From: Kiritimatiellia bacterium
GTDB taxonomy: Bacteria; Verrucomicrobiota; Kiritimatiellia; RFP12; UBA1067
DNA length: 6,204 nt
Direction: 5' to 3'
Assembly (NCBI GenBank): GCA_017521065.1
Contig: JAFXEA010000527.1
Location: 1 to 6,204 of the forward strand
Below, in pieces: positions 4,715 to 6,204 of the stretch; position 1 is the stretch's first letter, and each line of letters begins with the position of its first letter. The notes beneath the pieces are model-generated. The model did no database searches and was not told where the DNA came from. It saw only the letters and a list, made by a program, of their open reading frames with translations. The translations under genes were made by a program, and so were the position numbers.

Positions 4715-4732
4715 TGTAGCGTTGATGCTACA
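4715..4732. repeat. Perfect 6-bp hairpin TGTAGC/GCTACA
   Basis: TGTAGC (4715-4720) and GCTACA (4727-4732) surround a 6-nt loop, three bases outside the long hairpin at 4589-4711. In minus-strand RNA it would form just 5' of that hairpin and may be part of the same structured leader. Alone it is short enough to occur by chance. Confidence 0.3.
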
Positions 4733-4763
4733 TTGAATGAACGCCCGGCGGGAGGGGCTTTCG

Positions 4764-4857
4764 CCTTTCCGTTTTCCGGACTATGACCACGCGCCGCGCA
4801 GTGCGCCTCGCGAGATGGTCATATTATACCAAAATTTTGGTTCGGAAAACGGAGGGG
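4764..4857. repeat. Long inverted repeat downstream of the prenyltransferase gene
   Basis: 4768-4778 (TCCGTTTTCCG) pairs perfectly with 4843-4853. Allowing G.U pairs on the plus strand, the helix extends without interruption from 4764/4857 to 4783/4838 (20 pairs). The interior has an alternative TATGACCA (4782-4789)/TGGTCATA (4816-4823) arm, CG-rich pairing inside that, and a small CCAAAATTTTGG palindrome (4829-4840). No U-tract adjoins it. It may be a terminator-like or operator structure, or an intergenic palindromic element. The -10 of the operon promoter candidate lies within its right part. Confidence 0.4.
4823..4831 (-). promoter_or_regulatory. Extended -10 promoter candidate for the leader RNA and AAA+ operon
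   Basis: The minus strand reads TGGTATAAT (4831 to 4823), and the 11-mer TGGTATAATAT is identical to the promoter at 462-472. Upstream only poor -35 matches are seen (TTTTCC, 15 nt away), as is common for extended -10 promoters. Transcription would begin near 4816, giving a leader of about 310 nt before the start at 4505. It is the best promoter match upstream of the operon, though not proven to drive it. Confidence 0.45.
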
Positions 4858-4914
4858 AGTGGGAGAATGCAGACCCGGGCGGGGTGAATGTCCGTCGGTC
4901 GGACGACGCTCGGC

Positions 4915-5847
4915 TCAAATGGACGAGATGGTGACGAGGTGCTTCGCGAGGACCGCGAACAGGGCGGAGAGTCCGTAACCCGCGAGGATGATCCACATCG
5001 GCCAGTCGGTGAGGAGGATGCGCTCCGGACGCCCCACGTCCGCCTTCGAGTAGACGAGCTTCAGGTAGCGCGCTATGCCGAGCGCGACGAAGACGGCGGT
5101 CAGCGGAAGATACTTCGTCCCGAACCGCGCCGTCGTCTCCGGCGAGAGGGTGTACCACGTGTACACGGCGAGAGTGGCGAAGGCGGAGGCGAACATGAGG
5201 ACGTCGAGCGCCACGGGGTGGTAGCGCTTCAGCGCCTCGCGCGACTCCGCGGCGACCTGGAGCTCGTGCCGGCGCTTCGCGAAGGCGAGGAAAAGCGACA
5301 GCGCGAACGCGCAGCCGAGGAGCCATGCCGATATGCGAACGTCCATCGCCGCCGCGCCTGCGACAGCGCGAAGGACGAACCCGGCCGCTATCACCGCGAC
5401 GTCGACGTAGGGGATGCGCTTGAGGAAGCCCGAGTACGCGCACTGCATCACCGAGTATACGAGCAGCACGGCGAAGCCGAGCGTGCGGTCCGGATGGCGG
5501 AAGACGAGGAAGCACGGGAACATCAGCCCCGCGGCGAAAAGCGAAAGAGCGACCCTCACCGCGTCGATGCGCGAGACGAGACGCGCGGCGACGGGCCTGA
5601 GGCGCTTCACCGGATGCAGCCTGTCGGCGTCGAAGTCGGCGACGTCGTTGAGAAGGTAGAACGCGCTCGACACGAGGCAGAACGCGGCGGCCATAGCGGA
5701 TACCAGGACGAACGGACGCCACCCGCGCGCCATCGCGGCCTGAGAGGGATCGGCCACCGCGAAGAACCACGCGAGGAAGACGATCCCGTTCTTCGTCCAC
5801 TGGTTCACGCGGATCGCCCGCAGCCATACGCCGATGCGCTCTCTCAC
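4915..5847 (-). CDS. UbiA-family prenyltransferase, decaprenyl-phosphate phosphoribosyltransferase (DPPR synthase) type
   Basis: 310 aa from GTG 5847. This start has GGGGGA 7 nt upstream and overlaps the previous stop by 4 nt (GTGA); a much longer in-frame extension to 6123 lies in the neighbouring gene's other frame and is rejected. N-terminal LRAIRVNQWTKN (9-20) is the family's LRPxQWTKN signature. LLNDVADFDADRLHPVKRLR (65-84) gives the NDxxDxxxD metal/diphosphate motif (Asn67, Asp68, Asp71, Asp75). YSGFLKRIPYVDV, GFVLRAVAGA and LFLAFAKRRHEL (138-196) complete the second conserved region. Several membrane helices span the chain. The family moves a phosphoribosyl group from PRPP to polyprenyl phosphate, first step toward prenyl-linked pentose donors in actinobacteria. 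The acceptor here is unknown. Length is normal, and composition is GC-rich as in the flanks. Confidence 0.88.
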   Translation of the reverse strand: MRERIGVWLRAIRVNQWTKNGIVFLAWFFAVADPSQAAMARGWRPFVLVSAMAAAFCLVSSAFYLLNDVADFDADRLHPVKRLRPVAARLVSRIDAVRVALSLFAAGLMFPCFLVFRHPDRTLGFAVLLVYSVMQCAYSGFLKRIPYVDVAVIAAGFVLRAVAGAAAMDVRISAWLLGCAFALSLFLAFAKRRHELQVAAESREALKRYHPVALDVLMFASAFATLAVYTWYTLSPETTARFGTKYLPLTAVFVALGIARYLKLVYSKADVGRPERILLTDWPMWIILAGYGLSALFAVLAKHLVTISSI

Positions 5848-6204
5848 TTCGGAGTCCCCCAGCGGATTATGCCCCAGAGGAGCGAATGGTGCGTGCAGGT
5901 CGCGCGCTCCTCGCGTTCGTAGAACGTCCAGAACTTCGACCAGCTGCGGTCTATCGCAGGAACCCAGCGTATCGGGAAGAGCGCCAGCAGGCGCGACGTC
6001 TTCACGCCGTCCTTCGTGTCCGATTCCCAGAAAGGCCACAGGCGGAAGTACGTGTCGTCCCTCCTGCTCGTCCAGAACGGAAACACCCGCGTCTCGTCTT
6101 CGTACAGCTCGACGAGCTTCCATCCGAAGCGCGTGACGGACCCTGAATCATCGCCCTCCGAATACGAACGCCAGTCGACGCGCTCGTAGAGCGGCCATAT
6201 CGAA
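5844..6204 (-). CDS. C-terminal part of a Trp/Pro/aromatic repeat protein (start lies beyond the right edge)
   Basis: The frame is open from base 6204 and ends at TGA 5846-5844; 119 residues are visible. Short aromatic units recur at regular spacing: IWPLYERVDW, RVFPFWTSRRDD, RLWPFWESD, LFPIRWVP and FWTFYEREE. Each is a WP[LF][YFW]-like beta-strand motif followed by charged residues. This suggests a repetitive beta-rich fold, possibly propeller-like or an outer-membrane/periplasmic sheet; I cannot name the family. The 4-nt GTGA overlap with the prenyltransferase indicates one operon and coupled translation, so a shared role in envelope lipid or glycan metabolism is possible but not shown. An internal GTG at 6086 is not the true start because the frame and the repeats continue upstream. 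Confidence 0.75.
   Translation of the reverse strand, partial: SIWPLYERVDWRSYSEGDDSGSVTRFGWKLVELYEDETRVFPFWTSRRDDTYFRLWPFWESDTKDGVKTSRLLALFPIRWVPAIDRSWSKFWTFYEREERATCTHHSLLWGIIRWGTPK

Larger units (their letters stand above)
4506..4914. other. 409-bp intergenic region with promoter, structured RNA candidate and terminator-like hairpin
   Basis: No supported gene lies between the prenyltransferase stop and the first operon gene; the long frames crossing it are shadows of the GC-rich neighbour. In minus-strand order it contains a weak GTCCG/CGGAC stem (4904-4890), inverted repeat 4857-4764 with an embedded promoter, hairpin 4732-4715, the long hairpin 4711-4589, and the terminator-like hairpin 4591-4564. 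Composition changes from GC-rich to AT-richer near 4740, marking the right edge of the block. Confidence 0.65.

Noticed and set aside
4888..5922. Long open frames in GC-rich flanks (for example 4888-5922 plus, 4781-5827 minus, 67-516 plus).
   Set aside because: They are Arg/Glu/Ala-rich low-complexity translations opposite or out of frame with recognisable genes, as expected of GC-rich shadow frames.
4915..6123. 402-aa form of the prenyltransferase.
   Set aside because: The extra 92 residues are a shadow of the coupled upstream gene. GTG 5847 has a ribosome site, a 4-nt stop overlap, and gives the usual family length.
1..6204. CRISPR arrays, tRNA or rRNA genes, insertion sequences, toxin-antitoxin pairs.
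   Set aside because: No regularly spaced repeats, cloverleaf, rRNA-like stretch or transposase was found. The small operon proteins do not resemble known toxin or antitoxin families.

Overview
The window looks like a chromosomal segment from a GC-rich Gram-negative bacterium carrying an AT-richer accessory block. A PVC-group lineage such as Kiritimatiellota, Lentisphaerota or Verrucomicrobiota is my guess. It rests only on the style of the flanking proteins (a UbiA/DPPR-synthase gene coupled to a protein with Trp-Pro-aromatic repeats), not on a marker gene. All genes I accept lie on the minus strand.

Layout from right to left, in the direction of transcription. (1) 6204-4915, GC-rich: the C-terminal part of a Trp/Pro/Phe repeat protein overlaps by 4 nt a GTG-started UbiA-family membrane prenyltransferase of the decaprenyl-phosphate phosphoribosyltransferase (DPPR synthase) type. 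(2) 4914-4506, non-coding and rich in inverted repeats: an extended -10 promoter (TGGTATAAT), a 6-bp hairpin, a 123-nt irregular long hairpin whose non-Watson-Crick positions mostly become G.U pairs in minus-strand RNA, and an intrinsic-terminator-like hairpin with a U-tract about 60 nt before the next gene. I read this as a structured leader or a small RNA. (3) 4505-858, visibly AT-richer: a tight seven-ORF operon. It encodes a 150-aa protein, a 109-aa amphipathic/membrane protein, a 118-aa N-anchored protein, a classical AAA+ ATPase (426 aa), a second 109-aa protein, and a YaaW/UPF0174 (DUF3944) family protein split into two ORFs by an apparent 1-nt frameshift. (4) 857-450, non-coding: no convincing gene, but a 28-nt near-perfect palindrome close to the composition change and three back-to-back hairpins that look like a REP-type intergenic element. 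(5) 449-1, GC-rich: the start of a secreted or membrane protein with its own extended -10 promoter.

The most interesting part is the operon. Four of its small proteins (genes at 4053-4505, 3708-4037, 3342-3698 and 1730-2059) appear to be divergent paralogues. They share a motif of the form R-I-A-V-S-I-K-E-K-L..G.Y.V and end in the same 10-residue C-terminal tail (F-[NG]-[DG]-[KD]-x-[MI]-[IL]-[VI]-L-x). The AAA+ ATPase carries a truncated copy of the same motif at its own C-terminus (SIREKLNAGEY). The ATPase has a Tyr pore loop (KYVG), a complete Walker A/B set, and one visible arginine-finger candidate, so it is probably a threading or remodelling ATPase. The shared tails and membrane segments suggest a membrane-associated AAA+ machine with a family of adaptors or substrates, together with a YaaW-like membrane protein. 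I know of no named system with this composition. The function, including any role in stress response or defence, is unproven.
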